A DNA stretch of 64,000 nt, taken from contig JAKUCV010000446.1 of the NCBI GenBank assembly GCA_028386065.3, positions 97,687-161,686 of the forward strand. Reading direction: 5' to 3'. Source of the stretch: Turnera subulata (lineage: Eukaryota; Streptophyta; Magnoliopsida; Malpighiales; Passifloraceae). Below are positions 1-12,829 of the stretch, one piece after another. The notes beneath the pieces are model-generated. The model was not told the origin of the DNA and did not search any database. It saw only the letters and a program-made list of their open reading frames with translations. Positions within the stretch are counted from its first letter, which is position 1; each line of letters begins with the position of its first letter. The position numbers were made by a program, and so were the translations under genes.

Positions 1-480
1 TGTCTTGTGAAGAAGACCATGAGCTATTTGTGGTCATAAGTGGAAGACCGCCCGAATTTGGCGGTCAACGCAAGATCACCGCCAGCTCTTGGCGATCATA
101 AGTACCTGAAATCTTAGATTTTTGCCTTTTTCTTCAATCCAAAGTCTTCATCATTGGATTCTTAGATCTAATATAAGCCATTGATCACTGCTACGACCTT
201 TAGGGCCTCTGAACACTATAAATAAACCCCTCCTCTTCACTTGTTGAGGGCATCAAATAAGCATAAGGTTAGAGGCTCCCGCCTAACTGAAATCTATCTT
301 TTTTTTTTCTTTGATTTCAATTTCTTCTTGTTGCCTACCTGATCTCGCATGGTAGTGCTACCTATGTAGAGTTTGTTGCTGAGGTTTCAGCTTGCCAAGG
401 TGGAACTCAAGAGAAAGAAGATAGCGAATCTAACAAGATATAGTTTGGAAGAAAGTAACAACACAAAGGAATGGATTCAT
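1..480 (+). repeat. Partial LTR of the Ogre/Tat-like family (left window edge)
   Basis: This stretch has the same layout as the LTRs at 61617-62870 and 27200-30183: several short motifs around GGCGGTCA and its complement, a TATA box (TATAAATA, 217-224) just after a GAACAC motif, then a pyrimidine-rich transcribed leader. No coding sequence is seen. The upstream end lies outside the window and the downstream end is not sharp, so 480 is approximate. Plus orientation is inferred from the TATA box. Confidence 0.5.
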
Positions 481-2241
481 CATAGAAATATTAGCACCTA
501 AATTTTGCATCCGTTTTCACTAAAGAGTTTTTGTCAAAGCATATTTTTCCATAGTAGAAGAGGCTAAGGAAGGCTTAAGGAAGTGTCGAAAATATCTTGG
601 GAGTCCTAAAATATTTTTGAGAATTTTTGGAAAGAAGTTGAGAATGACCCAAAGCCTAGCCTGAAACCATGGTCAACAACTTTGACCAAAGGATTTTTGG
701 ACTTTTTATAAGAAATTTTCAAGAAATTTTTATTTTGAAAGATCCACGTCATCGTTACGAACACGCCCACATTTTTATAGAACCACCTTGACAAAAGTCA
801 CAAAACCATTGTTCGCTCCTTCATAGAACCAATAAGACCAACACTAGATGGGGAAGGGAACGACTCTGAAAAATTTGAGTATGAGTGGTAAGCCTTTCTC
901 TCCCTTTGTTCTTTACTGTCTCTTCTCTTTTCTATCTCCCTTTCTCTATTCTTCATTTTCTTTTGTTTCCTAAGATCCTGACTAATCAAGGATTGTTGTG
1001 TTTTGTTAGTTGAATTTTGTAGTGGATGATGGCAATGTGTTGATGAATTGGGGGTTATTTTGCATCTCTGATGGATAGTTGATGATAAATCCGGGTATGG
1101 TAAGATGGTTTTAACTTTTTTTTTAAAAACGATTTTATTGTGTTATTATTATTATGAATCAAAGGAGTATATTATTATAGCATCGGCTTGCAAAATATAG
1201 CGCCACTAATTTTGCTTCTATATACGAAACTAGGAATTAAAAACCCACAAATTTTGGAAGTCAACACTAATAAGCAAAGTTGACAATGTAGTCCAAAATA
1301 GTAAGAATGGGGGGTTGAATTAGCTTTTAAAATAACTTTCAAGAAAATTTGTTAAAGAGACTCTTATCCAAAATCTAGGTTTTCTAAGAACACAAGAAAG
1401 GTTGAAAGTAAGAGAAGAGAGAGCAAATACACACAACACAGAAACACCAATTTAGAGTGGTTTTCCTCAATCTTATGGGTACATCTATTACTCAAGCCTC
1501 CCTCTTAAGATTTTTCAAGTACACTAAGTAGTTTCTTTAAAGGTGAAACCTAACCTTTATAATCCTAACTTTTTCAAGGCTCAAGCTACAACCTTTATAA
1601 TAACTTTTTCCAACGCTCAACTCTCCAACCTAGGCTTTTCCAAAGACTCATCCCAAACCTATACAAGAGTTTTTCTAAGGCTCAACTCTCCAACTCAAAC
1701 CCAAAGTTTTTTCCAAGGTTTAAGCTTCAAATCAAAAACTTTTTCCAAGACATAGAGAGTGAGTCACTACTTTATTACAATGATTAGCTCAAAGATCTCT
1801 CAAAGATTTTGTGCGCACAAAGCAAGTTCAATAAGATGATTTCTCACACTTGTAATCTCTTGCTCTCTAGGTATAAAATGAGGGTAGAAAGTCTATTTAT
1901 AGGTCCTAATAATAAGTGGATGCTTGATGCCAAAGAATAGTTTAAGATAGGTTTGATACTGGAAAACTTGGGCAAGAGGCAGTTACCCAAATTTGCTCGT
2001 GGAAGTTTTTGTACTTTTAACCAAAAAAGCAACTGTTAGATTTTGTAGCTTCCATCAACCTTCTTGACTTATCTTTATGTGATAATAGTCCAGAAAAATG
2101 TCCATAAACTATCTTTTAGGTTCTTAATGCTCTTTAATTGGAGGATTAAATTACTCCTTACTAGAATGGTACACTCTCATTGGCTTTGTTTTAAGAGAGG
2201 AGAGGACAAAAACAAAACCGGTCATATTATCAATTGGCCAG
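481..2241. other. Non-coding, repeat-like DNA without a recognisable gene
   Basis: No ORF here resembles a known protein. Around 1300-1760 there is a purine-rich start with GGGGGGTTGAAT, followed by degenerate short repeats of the kind CAACCTTTATAAT and CTTTTTCCAA, which look like the inside of an old LTR-type repeat. I could not find its ends. The stretch ends at the CTAGT target site of the element that starts at 2247. Confidence 0.4.
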
Positions 2242-2246
2242 CTAGT

Positions 2247-3430
2247 TGTGAATACCCGATCCAAAAATGCATTGGGCATATTCAACACCTTCTTCTTGAT
2301 GGTCATCCACATCTTTGGAGTCGCCACTTGAATTTTATTGAGGGACAAAATTCAAGGAAAAACCCTTCATAGGCAACCAATGACTCCTTAAGGCAACCGG
2401 TGACAAACCAAAGATGTGGATCTGGGGATTTGTCATGGGTGGGAAAGTGTTAGGCACCCATCCATGTTGGAGTTGTGCAATTAAAGAAAAATATATGTCA
2501 TGCACAAACAAACAAATAACAAAAACAAAACTAAAACAAAATAGAAAATAAATAAAGATTCAGCTTGCGTTTTCACCACTAGAAACTGCCTCCCTACCCC
2601 CTGGTAATGGGTTCAAAGCTCACGTAGTTCTTAACACGCATCACATACAATCACATCATCATCATCATCACGTCACACCAGCAGATAATCGAGAAAATTA
2701 GAACGGATTACCTCTTGTAGCCCTCCTCTCGCTCCTACATGCTTACCACTCCCGCAACAGAATTTGGGCAGAAATTCAACAGGGAATTCGGGGTAGAAGG
2801 AGGCCGAACTGGTGTTTGGCCTGAACAGAAAAGCTATAGAGCTACTTCTTAGCTTTTCAGGGACACCAAGATCGCAGCAAACCGACATCTACAGCTCCAG
2901 ATATCTCCACAATACTGAGACTGTCTCCACTAGAACCTTCCTCTCGGGTTTAACACTTTTCCTCCACCGATTTGCTTGAATCCGCCTCCTTCCTCTTCTC
3001 TTCTTGTTCTCTTGCTGCTACTAACTCTTTGCTACTCCTCTCCACGAAATTCCTCCAGAATTTTGACCCTTGAAAGGGTTCCTAAGCTTGGAACTAGAGA
3101 AATTTCCCAAGCACCTAGGTTATGTGTGTATAGAGAGAAAAGGGGGAGAATTGGTGAGTTTTGAGGGTGAATGGGGGTCTAGACGTGGTGCTGATCTAAA
3201 GGTCAGGATTGAACCCCTATATCCAACAGTAGGTACCCTGGATCAAGCAAAAAAGAAAAGATCGGAAAACTACCAAAACTGGGAGCGATGCCCGCCAAGC
3301 ACTGACAGTCATCTCGTGATGTCCGCCATGTGTTGCTGGTCATCTCTCCGAGCCCGCCAGGTGCTAGTGGTCATGTCGCCATGTCTGCCGGCACCTATTT
3401 CCTTTCCCGTTCTTTTCTTTCCCGTTCGTT
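2247..3430 (-). repeat. Downstream (3') LTR, truncated, of the Ogre-like element
   Basis: It is collinear with 7971-9190, with frequent single-base differences and small indels. Similarity stops near 3430, just after TTCTTTTCTTTCCCGTTC, so the LTR has lost its U3 start together with the end of the internal region. The outer end is intact and abuts the CTAGT target repeat. ORFs at 2151-2348 and 2673-2888 fall in LTR DNA and are not genes. Confidence 0.75.
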
Positions 3431-4585
3431 ATAAACTCCAATATTGTCTATTGAACCAACCTAGAAACCAAATAGACCGGGTCCGTTGCCGGGTTACCTA
3501 TGTATCTGTGAATGTGGTGTTTTGTGGAAGGCTAAAGATAATGGGTGTTTGATAGAATGGTATTTTGATGGGAGGCAAAAGATAGCGAGAAAACACTTGT
3601 CTTGTTCACTATAACTTCTCGGCTTCAAACAAAGGGGTGATGAATCAACGTTCAAGCACTAAGGGTCACTTCCTTGTTTTTTTCCTTTCTTTCCTTTTTT
3701 TAGATTTTTCTTCCTCTTTTCTTTCTTTTTTCTTTTTCCAAGGAGAAGTGGCCCTTTTGAAGAAGTGCATTTGGATAGGACTTTTTGGAAACTAGAATCA
3801 TCATTGAGAAGCGACAAGTGTTCAAGGTGGATGTGATAGGGTTAACATGGATATCAGGTTAGAAAGGTGTTGAAAGGTCAGAAGGGATGTTGGATTGAAG
3901 GTTGGTGAGGGTGAGTGTTTGGAAATCGGCTAGGGTTGGTCGAATCTTAGTTAGATAGGGTTGGCCTACATCCACAGGATTAGGTCTTCGTAGTTCGCTT
4001 GAAAGGTTTCCGGGTTAGGCCAATGGACTTTCATGAAGTTTATTAAACCACATAGGCACACACAGATTAGGGAGCAAAGATTCTTTTATTTTTGATCACA
4101 ACAAAACACACTCATTCGAATGCTTAAATCATTGCCCTAATGGAGATTTCCTTCTACTCCTATTCTTACTATCCCCCATTAATAATATTGTTAAATAAGT
4201 CGTTCATGATCCCAGTGTAAGCACTTCCACATGCGGCCGGACTAGGTATCTTTGTCGGTGAAGATCAGTCCCATTCATTTCTCTCAACTTCTACGGCAGT
4301 TTAGAAGTTGCACTCAATTTTCTCGGGCTCACTTGGTCACTCATCCTCTTTATCTTGCTCAGCTTTATTCTTCCTCGTATAGCTAGCTCCCTTGGAGTAT
4401 TCCCCCTTGATATGTCTCGTCCAGGGTTCTCTTCCCCTCCTAGTTGCATGGTTCCTCCGACATACTCAAAGTTAAGCATCTCGACATCTCGCTCCTCTCG
4501 ATCCTCAGCTTAGCTTGTTGGTTTGGCTCCTCAGCTCGGCTCATTAACTTGGTTCCTCAGGTCAGCTTCCCACCTTGGCTCATCA

Positions 4586-6632
4586 TGTAACGCCCCGAAT
4601 TTTCATAATTTGATTTTTTCGAAATTTTTAAAATTTTTATTCCAATTTTACCCTTGAGGTATTTCCGAATTTTTGGTTAAGGAATCATTTTTTAAGTTGG
4701 AATTGTTCATGCTTCGGGTTTCATTGAAGTTGGAATGTGTTTCGGTGTGAAACACGGAATTTTTTTTTTAGGCTTCAAACGAAACTACGTCGTTTTGAAC
4801 CAAAAAAAAAAAAGTTGACTAGGCCGGGAGGGGGGTTGACCGCGCCTAAGTGGAACGACAAGTCGTCCACTGGGGCGGCCAAACCCTAGCCGCTCCTTAT
4901 TTTTCCCTTTCTCTTCTTCCCTTCTTTTCTTTCTTTTCTCCTTCTCCTCCCGCCGCTACTCTTCTTTTTTCTTTTCTTTTTTCTTCTCGCCGAATCCGTT
5001 GCCTTCTCCTTCTCAACTCAAGCCTTGATTTTTTTCTCGTTTCCCTCACAACAACCATCGCCGACCCACCGTCCTCCCCACTCGATCGTCGCCGTTTAGC
5101 ACTTGTAGAGAAGAGGAGGCTTCCCTCTCGTTCTGTGTGCTCGGGTAGCGGGACTCGGAGTTAAATCGAGCTCCTCGTTGCCATCGTTGGTAAGCCTCTA
5201 ATTCACCTTCCTTTCTCCGTTCTCCTTTGGCCAGTTGGTCTAATCGGGTGTTTCAGCTTGGTAGCGGAGCCAGGTTTCAGATCCTTGGTTTTAAAAAGTG
5301 TCTTAAACTTTGTTTTCAAAGTGTTTTCTGTGTTTAAGCCTGTTTCTGGATTTTTGACTTAAAAAGTGTTTTTGACTCATTTGCATTCATATAGGCGTCG
5401 ATATGGATCACGAGGGGCAGCACAATGCTGAGGATGACGCCGCTACTCATGTCTCCGACAATGTGTCGGTGATGCAGGTTCCCGTTGGTCAGGGGAACAA
5501 TAATGCAGCAGAGAATAATGCTGCAGGGGGTGGAGGACAGAATGCTGTACCACCTGTTGTGAACCCAGCGTTCCAGCAGTATCAGGCTTTTCTGCAGTGG
5601 CAGCAGTTCCAGCAGTTTCAGCAGCAGCAGGGTGCCCAGCCGGTAGCACCTGCTGCAGCAGGTGGTATGGAGAGTGGGTATAAGCACATGGATAAGTCTG
5701 CAGTTAAAGAATTCTCAAGTGAAGAGGGCAAAGTCAAGGAGTTTGATGATTGGTTTCGCCAGGTGGAGAATGTTCTGGAGAAGTTCACCTGTGCACCTAA
5801 GCAGAGGGCTCGATTAGCGGCACACAAGTTCACAGGGTATGCATTGTCATGGTGGCAGGAACTTGTGGCCAACTTACCTAAGCCTGTGGAGATGCCTTGG
5901 GAGGATTTCAAGGAGAGATTCTACAAGGAGTTTCTTACTGTTGGTTTTCTGGAGGAGCAGAAGAAGCATCTTCTTGAGGTGAAGCAGGGACTAGATGAGA
6001 CAGTATCAGCTTTCAGGATCCGGTACAGCATCCTTCTCTCTTATGCTAGGGAGTTTGTGCCCGATGAGGTGACCAAGTGTAGGCGGTTTGTTAACGGCTT
6101 ACGTATTGAGTTGGCGATGGCTGTGGCTGGTGGAGGGCACAAGACTTGGGAGGCAGTTTGTGCCGCTGCTTTTGATGCTGAGAGAGTTCAGTTGATCGGG
6201 AAGGAGGCTCGGGCAGCCGAGCAGAGGAAGCAGTCATCTGCTTCGGGTCAGAAGAGGCAGTATTCTGATGCCGGAGGTGCAGATTATTCTGTTGGACAGA
6301 GTTCTTCTTACCAGGGTTCGAAGAAGTTTCGAGGGCTGAGTTATCAGGGTGGACCAGGCAGATCCTCGGGTCGGATCCATAGGGTTCATTGCATGCATGT
6401 TGCTATGTATTTTTGTCTTCCGCTGCGTACTTGAATGTTGATCATGTCGTTGATATCGTATCCCGGGTAGAAGGGCATTTTGGTCACTTCTCATGTTGTA
6501 ATTAATTTAATGGGTTATCTGGGATACGGGTGTTTAGTTGATGATTTTTGTCTCCCGGAAATGATAAGGGCAATTTAGTCATTTAATATTTAAATTCTAT
6601 TTTTATTAATAAATTGGGACACGGGCGTTTCA
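4586..6632 (+). mobile_element. Deleted Tekay-like Ty3 retrotransposon nested in the Ogre-like element
   Basis: The ends are TGTAACGCCCCG and CGGGCGTTTCA, with 5-bp target repeats CATCA at 4581-4585 and 6633-6637. In order: the start of a 5' LTR with a pyrimidine-rich leader (4890-5060), a primer-site-like motif TGGTAGCGGAGCCA at 5259-5272 close to the initiator-Met type, a gag ORF, and an LTR tail. From about 6371 the sequence resembles 26070 onward of the solo LTR at 22742-26362. Gag is therefore joined to the middle of the 3' LTR by one deletion that removed pol. The 5' LTR also looks shortened. TATA and gag orientation are plus. Confidence 0.8.
5403..6434 (+). pseudogene. Retrotransposon Gag (Tekay/chromovirus-like), 3' truncated and fused to LTR sequence
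   Basis: The 343-residue ORF has an acidic, Gln-rich N-terminus (about residues 50-85). The retrotransposon gag domain follows at about 100-230, with a tryptophan-rich stretch LSWWQEL and the segment WEDFKERFYKEF. A Ser/Gly/Arg-rich tail follows. In this family gag packages the element RNA and is followed in the same transcript by a CCHC zinc knuckle, protease, reverse transcriptase, RNase H and integrase. None of these is present: from about residue 323 the reading frame runs into LTR-derived sequence. The start at 5403 is the first ATG after the leader and lies 130 bases after the primer-site-like motif. The ORF has no internal stop, suggesting a fairly recent element, but it cannot support transposition alone. 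Confidence 0.85.
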
Positions 6633-7950
6633 CATCAATTTGGCTTGTCAGTACAGCTCCTCAGCTCGGCTCATGAACTCGGTTCCTAAATAAAAATTGG
6701 GGCTTACATCTCTCTCCCGGAGAGAATGCCCAAACTTATGTGTCTTCTCGCGAGCAGGCCTAACTAGGTCATCTCATCTCACCTCTTCTGCCATAAATAG
6801 TGGGACTTACATCTCCTCTCACGAGAAGGCCCAAACATCAATTCTCCATATTCCCTGTCCCCTTACCGTACTGCATCTCATCCTGTCTTCTTATCGTGGT
6901 TTTTATTGTTTTTTCCAAAAAATGCATTTCTTCCCATGAAAAGGTCCCTTGGAGTTGTCTCACCTCAGATAGTCATCTCACCAACTTGGTCTCCCAACTC
7001 GACTGGCTAGTCTACTTAGTTTCTCCACTCGGCACGTCAACACGGTTTACCTTCGACCTAATCATCCTCTCATAGTCATTCTTTTAGGGCATATCCATGA
7101 TTTCCAATATCTTCATCCTCTCTTTTCAGCTAGGGCATTACTTACTCCCGGTGTCCTATAGGGATAAATTTCTAGTGATAAAATTCATGGTCATCGGGAA
7201 TCCTAGGCTTAAGTTTTTTTTCGAAATATATGATAACAAGATGGAATATACCCGCAAAACAAATTTCTCCTCCTTTTTCTTTTGGAAATTCACAGTTAGG
7301 AAGATGAAAACTTAAAAATCACACACCTTGACTCAAGTTCTACTTGTTTGACGAATATGCAATGTGCGATGTATGCAATTACGGATTCCTAAAACAAGGT
7401 AGATTGATAATTGGGGAAACGACACCAAACATCATCATCAATGTAGACTTCCATTCCTAGGATGTGTTTACTAGACTTCTCAATTCACACCACACAACAT
7501 AGTGCCTTGCACAGAGTTAGCACGACGAACCCACTAATTTTTTTTTTACTTTTTTTTGAGGTTTATCAAAGCAAAATACACTAAAAATTCACAACAAGAA
7601 TCGCACGGAATACATGTACCAAGTATTGATCCATTATGCATGAGATGCTCAGGGTATGTAGCTGTTTGGGGGTTAAAGAACTGTTGCTAAGGGATAGCTT
7701 GGTCTAGTCACATGTGACATAGGATGCCGCGTGAGGTCGCTGACCTATTAACCCCTATCATTGCTAAACGGCGAGAAATGGGTTCACTCTAGCCGATAAC
7801 CCCGTAGGACGGTATGTACCGGACTAGGATCCCCTCACCCTCTTATGGTAGATGCTTCACAACATAATACATGAATGCAAGGCACGTACATGACAAATAT
7901 AAAGGCATATATTAATCGATGATTGCACATGATCTCTTAAACCCTCATTG

Positions 7951-7968
7951 TCCCCAGTGGAGTCGCCA
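7951..7968 (-). other. Primer-binding site of the Ogre-like element
   Basis: TCCCCAGTGGAGTCGCCA on the plus strand reads TGGCGACTCCACTGGGGA on the element strand and lies two bases from the LTR end. The identical motif sits at 62873-62890 beside the LTR at the right of the window. From memory, Ogre-type elements use a tRNA-Arg primer with this kind of site. I have not checked the match to a particular tRNA. Confidence 0.7.
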
Positions 7969-7970
7969 AC

Positions 7971-9766
7971 TGTGAATACCCGACCTAAAAATGCTTTGGG
8001 CATATTCAACACCTTATTCTTGAGGGTCATCAACATATTTGGAGTCGCCACTTGAATTTTATTGAGGGACAAAATTTAAGGAAAACCCCTTCAAAGGCAA
8101 CCAATGACTCTTTAAGGCAACCGGTGACGAACCAAAGAACTGGACCCGGGGGTTTGTCATGGATGGGAGGGTGTTAGACACCCATCCATGTTGGGGCAAG
8201 ATCTTGAGCAATTAAAGATAAATATATGCCATGCACAAATAAATAAATAACAAAACAAAACAAAAACAAAAACAAAAACAAAACAGAAAATAAAAAAAGA
8301 TTGAGCTTGCGTTTCCACTACTAGAAACTGCCTACGTACCCCCTGGTAATGGGTTCAAAGCTCATGTAGTTCTTAACACGCATCACATGAAATCACATCA
8401 TCATCATCATCACGTCACAGCAGCAGATAATCGAGAAAATTAGAACGGATTACCTCTTGTAGCCCTCCTCTCGCTCCTACGCGCTTACCACTCCCGCAAC
8501 AGAATCTGGGCAGACATTCAACAGGGAATTCGAGGCTGAAGGAGGCCGAACTGGTGTTTGTCCTGAACAGAAAAGTTGTAGTGCTACTTCTTAGCTTTCC
8601 AGGGACACCAAGATCCCAGAAAACTAACATCTACAGCTCCAGATATCGCCAAAACACTGAGACTGTCTCCATTGGAACCTTCCTCTCGGGTTTAGCACTT
8701 TTCCTCCACCGATTTGCTTGAATCCGCCTCCTTCCTCTTCTCTTCTTGATCTTCTGCTGCTACTGAGTCTTTGCTACTCTTCTCCACGAAATGTTTCCAG
8801 AATTTCGACCCTTGAAAGGGTTTCTAAGCTTGGAATTCGAGAAATTTCCTAAGCACCTAGCTTATGTGCGTATAGAGAGAAAAGGGGGAGAATTGGTGAG
8901 TTTTGAGGGTGAATGGGCTATTTATAGTGCTTTGGGGGTCTGGACGTAGTGCTTGTCTAAAGGTTAGGATTGAACCCCTAGATCCAACGGTAGATACTTT
9001 GGATCAAGCAAAAAGGAAAAGATCGAAAAACTACCAAAACTGGGAGCGATGCCCGCCAAGCACTGGCGGTCATCTCGCGATGTCCGCCACGTGGTGGCGG
9101 TCATCTCTCCGAGCCCACCAGGTGCTGGCAGTCATGTCGCCATGTCCGCCGGCACCTGTTTCCTTTCCTGTTCTTTTCTTTCCGGTTCTGATTCTCATTA
9201 CTCCGATCCTGCTTGATTCCCACGCCCTTCCTAACTGGTATTTCGCCTGTTTTCAGCTCCAGAGAACCTCCTAACTTGTAGCCTACCCACACCCTTCTTC
9301 CTAATTTAGTTTTCCTCCTCCTCACTCCACCTTACATACTATAAACACCAAAAACAAATAAGGAACTATTTTAATCCGAATTTCTGAACGAAATTCAGAC
9401 CGAAAGGCCACTAAGCTCAGTGGTTTTGATGGGCCAATATTGATGGAGGATCCATATTTAATAGGCTCAGGCTCTTAATCATTTAAATATCTAAAATCAT
9501 CTCAATTGGGTCCAAAAATAACTAAAAGGCCTAAAATAACTAAATACCCATTAATTTCAAACCTTTAAATACACCAAACTCAGAATTAAATCATCTCAAT
9601 AATTTCAAGTTAAATGTACCAAAAAAATCCGAATTAATAAAACATTAATACTCTGTTGAATTACAAACACATTTCCCCTAAGGATCGAATCATCTCATCA
9701 ATTCATAGACAATGACATATTCATAATTCAATAAAATATCAGTGGATCAAATTTAGGGTGTTCACA
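7971..9766 (-). repeat. Upstream (5') LTR of the Ogre-like element
   Basis: This 1.8-kb LTR begins on the minus strand at 9766 with TGTGAACACC and ends at 7971 with GGTATTCACA, the same termini as the LTR at 61617-62870. Inside are a run of GGCGGTCAT-type motifs (about 9040-9150), a minus-strand region corresponding to the promoter, and an A-rich block near 8240-8290. The order of blocks matches the partial LTR at 2247-3430 closely over more than 1 kb. Confidence 0.8.
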
Positions 9767-9771
9767 CTAGT

Positions 9772-11322
9772 TCGAACAACTTCTTAATCTTGAAAAGATC
9801 TTGAAGCTTCCTCCTTTGTCATCTTGTCTCTTTTGGGGTTGTGCAAAAAGGAAAGGGCAATGATCTTTGGAGAAGATGATAAATAGTAGCAAGTATAACC
9901 TTTTTAAATGTGTGGTGTGAGTGGCCGTTGAAAACTACTCACTTTCTTTTGTTGAAAGGTTAAGTGAAATGGTGAGTTTTAATAAAAAGCTCACAACTTT
10001 TTTTTTGCCAGAAACATAGTTACATTAAATAAAGAGGAATACACTAGTCACAACGTTATAACTCAAAACATAAACAGAATTAAAAGCAACATAAAGGATT
10101 AAGCGTGGGATTATATTATTATACTAAGTAATTTTGGGATTGAATTAATGTCAGAAACAACGATCCAATTCAATCCCCAATTTTGCAAATCTCATATCCT
10201 AAAGCATACTTGCTCCATATAAGTATACAATATGAAAATTTGAAGACAGGCCGCTACTATGCTAGCACGAGCATGTTGGGATGGAAATCGGAGCACGCAT
10301 AAATAGCCAGTTTCATCTCTGGGGTGCATGAATGCGATGAGTGGGGGAATATCTACGAGTAGAATGAACCACTCTAGTGTTACGCACTTTATATATCTCA
10401 CCGGAGAACATAGGATTCCATAATTGGCTCCATTACCATCCTATATGTCATGTAGCATTTCAAAGAAAGAAGGATACACCAAAATCCATCCCTGATTGAT
10501 TACCTGTTCCAATGCAAAACCCGCTAATTCTGGTTCAGGCTCATCGGCATCGTCATCTCCTTCGTCGTCGCTGGAGCTAGAGCCATCGCCATCACCGGAG
10601 CTAGTAGCCATAGCCATCACAGCTCCATCCCGGCTGTTGCTAGTGCTGCCATCACCTGTCATTCTCACAAAAAACATATCAACCCAAGGAAGAAGAAGAC
10701 CTCTGCTTACAACACACACTAGGTGTGGCTTAATTCTTCGAAAGAATTAGATGCTATAGACCCAACATGAGTGGATTAGTACTTGTTTAAAAGATACTAG
10801 AGCATGAGAACTATAGAAGACGAGGGAGGAAGACACCAGCTTCTCATCTACCCCATCTCTGATAGAAAAACCGGCAGAGAATGATTGTTTTTGGCGAAAA
10901 ATTTTGAACAAAACACACTTTGGCTCACACGTTGAGGAGTTGTTGATGGAGTAATAACATGATAATCTCAACATAAATCTACACAATTAAGTGGTTGAAA
11001 GCTTTATTGACGTGGAGATTTAGTTTTTAAAATTTAATTTTTTAAGTTGAGATGTGTTCTTTCAAAACCAATTTTTGGACAAAAAAAACACCATAGGACA
11101 AAACTAATATTGCGCCAACTAACAAAACTTGGACTAAGTAACAATACATATATCTAAATCTAACTAACAAAATTTTGGGTCTTTGTTTTTCTTTTTTTTT
11201 TATCAAAGCCCATGTATATAAAAAAATCTAAAAATATTTTAACTAATAAAAAATAATAATAAAAATTAAGCTCCTTAAATGTAAGGATTAACTGAAAAAT
11301 TGTAAGGAAAATGCTTTAATCC
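9772..11322. other. Intergenic/repeat DNA without a confirmed gene
   Basis: A poly-T run followed by GCCAGAAACATAG near 9995 could be the 3' end of an old minus-strand retroposon. On the minus strand, an ATG at 10662 opens a short Ser/Asp/Glu-rich peptide (SGDGDGSSSSDDEGDDDAD) followed by a GTAATC donor-like site at about 10507. It may be a first exon or chance, and no partner exon was found. The remainder is AT-rich and shows nothing recognisable. Confidence 0.35.
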
Positions 11323-11327
11323 AAGTT

Positions 11328-11529
11328 TGTTGTAAATAATGGGTAATGATACTGTGATATTCCTCTAAGAGGAAGAAGAAGAAGAGAAGAAAATGAAGGA
11401 TGAGGAGAAGAACAGAGCATGAACTCAGTCGTCTAATTTTCATTGCTTCTGTGTGTATATATATATACACTAAAATAGGTAGGTACAACGGGTATGTAGG
11501 TACAACAGTAATTCATATTTTTCATAACA
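11328..11529 (-). repeat. 3' LTR of the copia element
   Basis: The 202-bp LTR has TG...CA ends on the plus strand (TGTTGTAAATAATGGG to TTCATAACA). It carries a GAAGAAGAAGAAG tract and a (TA)n run, both shared with the partner at 16550-16738. A 13-bp block (CGGGTATGTAGGT-type) is present here and missing in the partner. Its element-strand upstream neighbour is the polypurine tract. Confidence 0.85.
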
Positions 11530-12829
11530 CTCCCCGTCGAATGCTGTTGTATATTGGGTAGAATACAGTTAGGAAGAACTGCCTCATTAAAAACCTTACC
11601 AAGAAAAACCCTGTGGGACAAAAAATTGGTGAAGGAAAAAAAAGTGCAGTGCGTATTCTACTCCCCCTCACTTTGGCGGGTTGACCCGCGAACCCGTTTA
11701 TTTGGTACTGATTTGATTTTGATTTTTGGGTGATGGGGTTGTTACTTATTTGAAATTGAGTCTTTATTCTTTCAGCTTTGATCGAAAATTTCCAATTAAT
11801 AAAAATAAAATAAACCAAAACCACTAGTTACCCAAAACCCAAATCCAATTAGTATTAAAACACAATTCACTCATCCTGTCACCGACACTCTCTCTCCCTC
11901 TCAAACATAATACAGACTCTCTCTCAAAAGCTCAAAGACAATTCTCAGCCAAAAATTTCAACTCTCTCCCTCTCAATCTCACCATCTATCAACTTCAGTT
12001 TCAATTCTCTCCCTCTCGATCCTATAGTCATCGGCATCAATTTCTCCTTGAACCAAAACCCCCAAAAGATCAAGCACAACCCCTAACAAAAAATTCAACT
12101 CTCTCTCTCTCAATCTCACTATAACCAGCTTCAAGCTTCGATTTCAACGTTTGCGCTCCTGATTCGTGAGTACCCCCTCCTCTTCCTATAAGCTCTCTTG
12201 GATTTTTTCTTTGTTTCTGGTTCCACCATGAAACCCCTCCCTCTCTTTTCTATAATTTAAAATGGCTAATTAGTTCCTAGTTAAACAAAAATTAAAATTG
12301 TATGTTTTCTTTCTTTTCAGGAACCCTGAAAATTAAAATTGCATGTTTTTTTACAAGAACCCCCAAATCAATTTCAACGTCTAGGGCTTGGCAAGCTGTT
12401 GAGTTGTGAGGAACCCCAAATCGATTTCTTTCTGGAGCATATTTAGCTCCTAGACTGGATATTGCTGATTGGATTGTTGAATTATTTAGATGGTAGGCAT
12501 GTAATATGTAATTTGTGATGTTGAGTTGTGCAGGAAGCCAGGAACCCCAAATCGATTTCTTTTTTGTTAGTCATTATATTCATGTGTATAATTTCATAAA
12601 TAGGTAATTAGGTTATGTTATCATTGTGTACAATTTTTGTAAACAAGTACTTAAATAGGTAAACGAGTTGTGTAAATGGATACTTAATTATTGATCTGGT
12701 AAAGTAAACAGGTTAAGCAGGTCAACCCGTGCTGATCCGCGTCTTGGCAGGTTCGTGTCGACACGACCCGATTATTAATCGTGTCGAGGGTTCAGTACCT
12801 GTTTACCTGTCTGACCCGACACGAACCCG

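Larger units (their letters stand above)
2247..9766 (-). mobile_element. Ogre/Tat-like LTR retrotransposon, internally deleted, with a nested element
   Basis: The outer ends are TGTGAATACC at 2247 and GTGTTCACA at 9766. They are flanked by identical 5-bp direct repeats CTAGT (2242-2246 and 9767-9771), which is the hallmark of one insertion. Both LTRs read on the minus strand. The upstream LTR (7971-9766) is complete and is followed directly by a primer-binding site. The downstream LTR keeps only the part corresponding to 7971-9190. The interior has no intact gag or pol and holds a second element at 4586-6632. The leader next to the primer site (about 7600-7970) is clearly related to 62994-63230. 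Assignment to Ogre/Tat rests on the primer-site type and leader, and is inference. Confidence 0.8.

Noticed and set aside
10441..10719. Acidic Ser/Asp-rich minus-strand ORF as a gene
   Set aside because: A donor-like site follows, but no second exon or conserved family could be found; low-complexity acidic runs are weak evidence.
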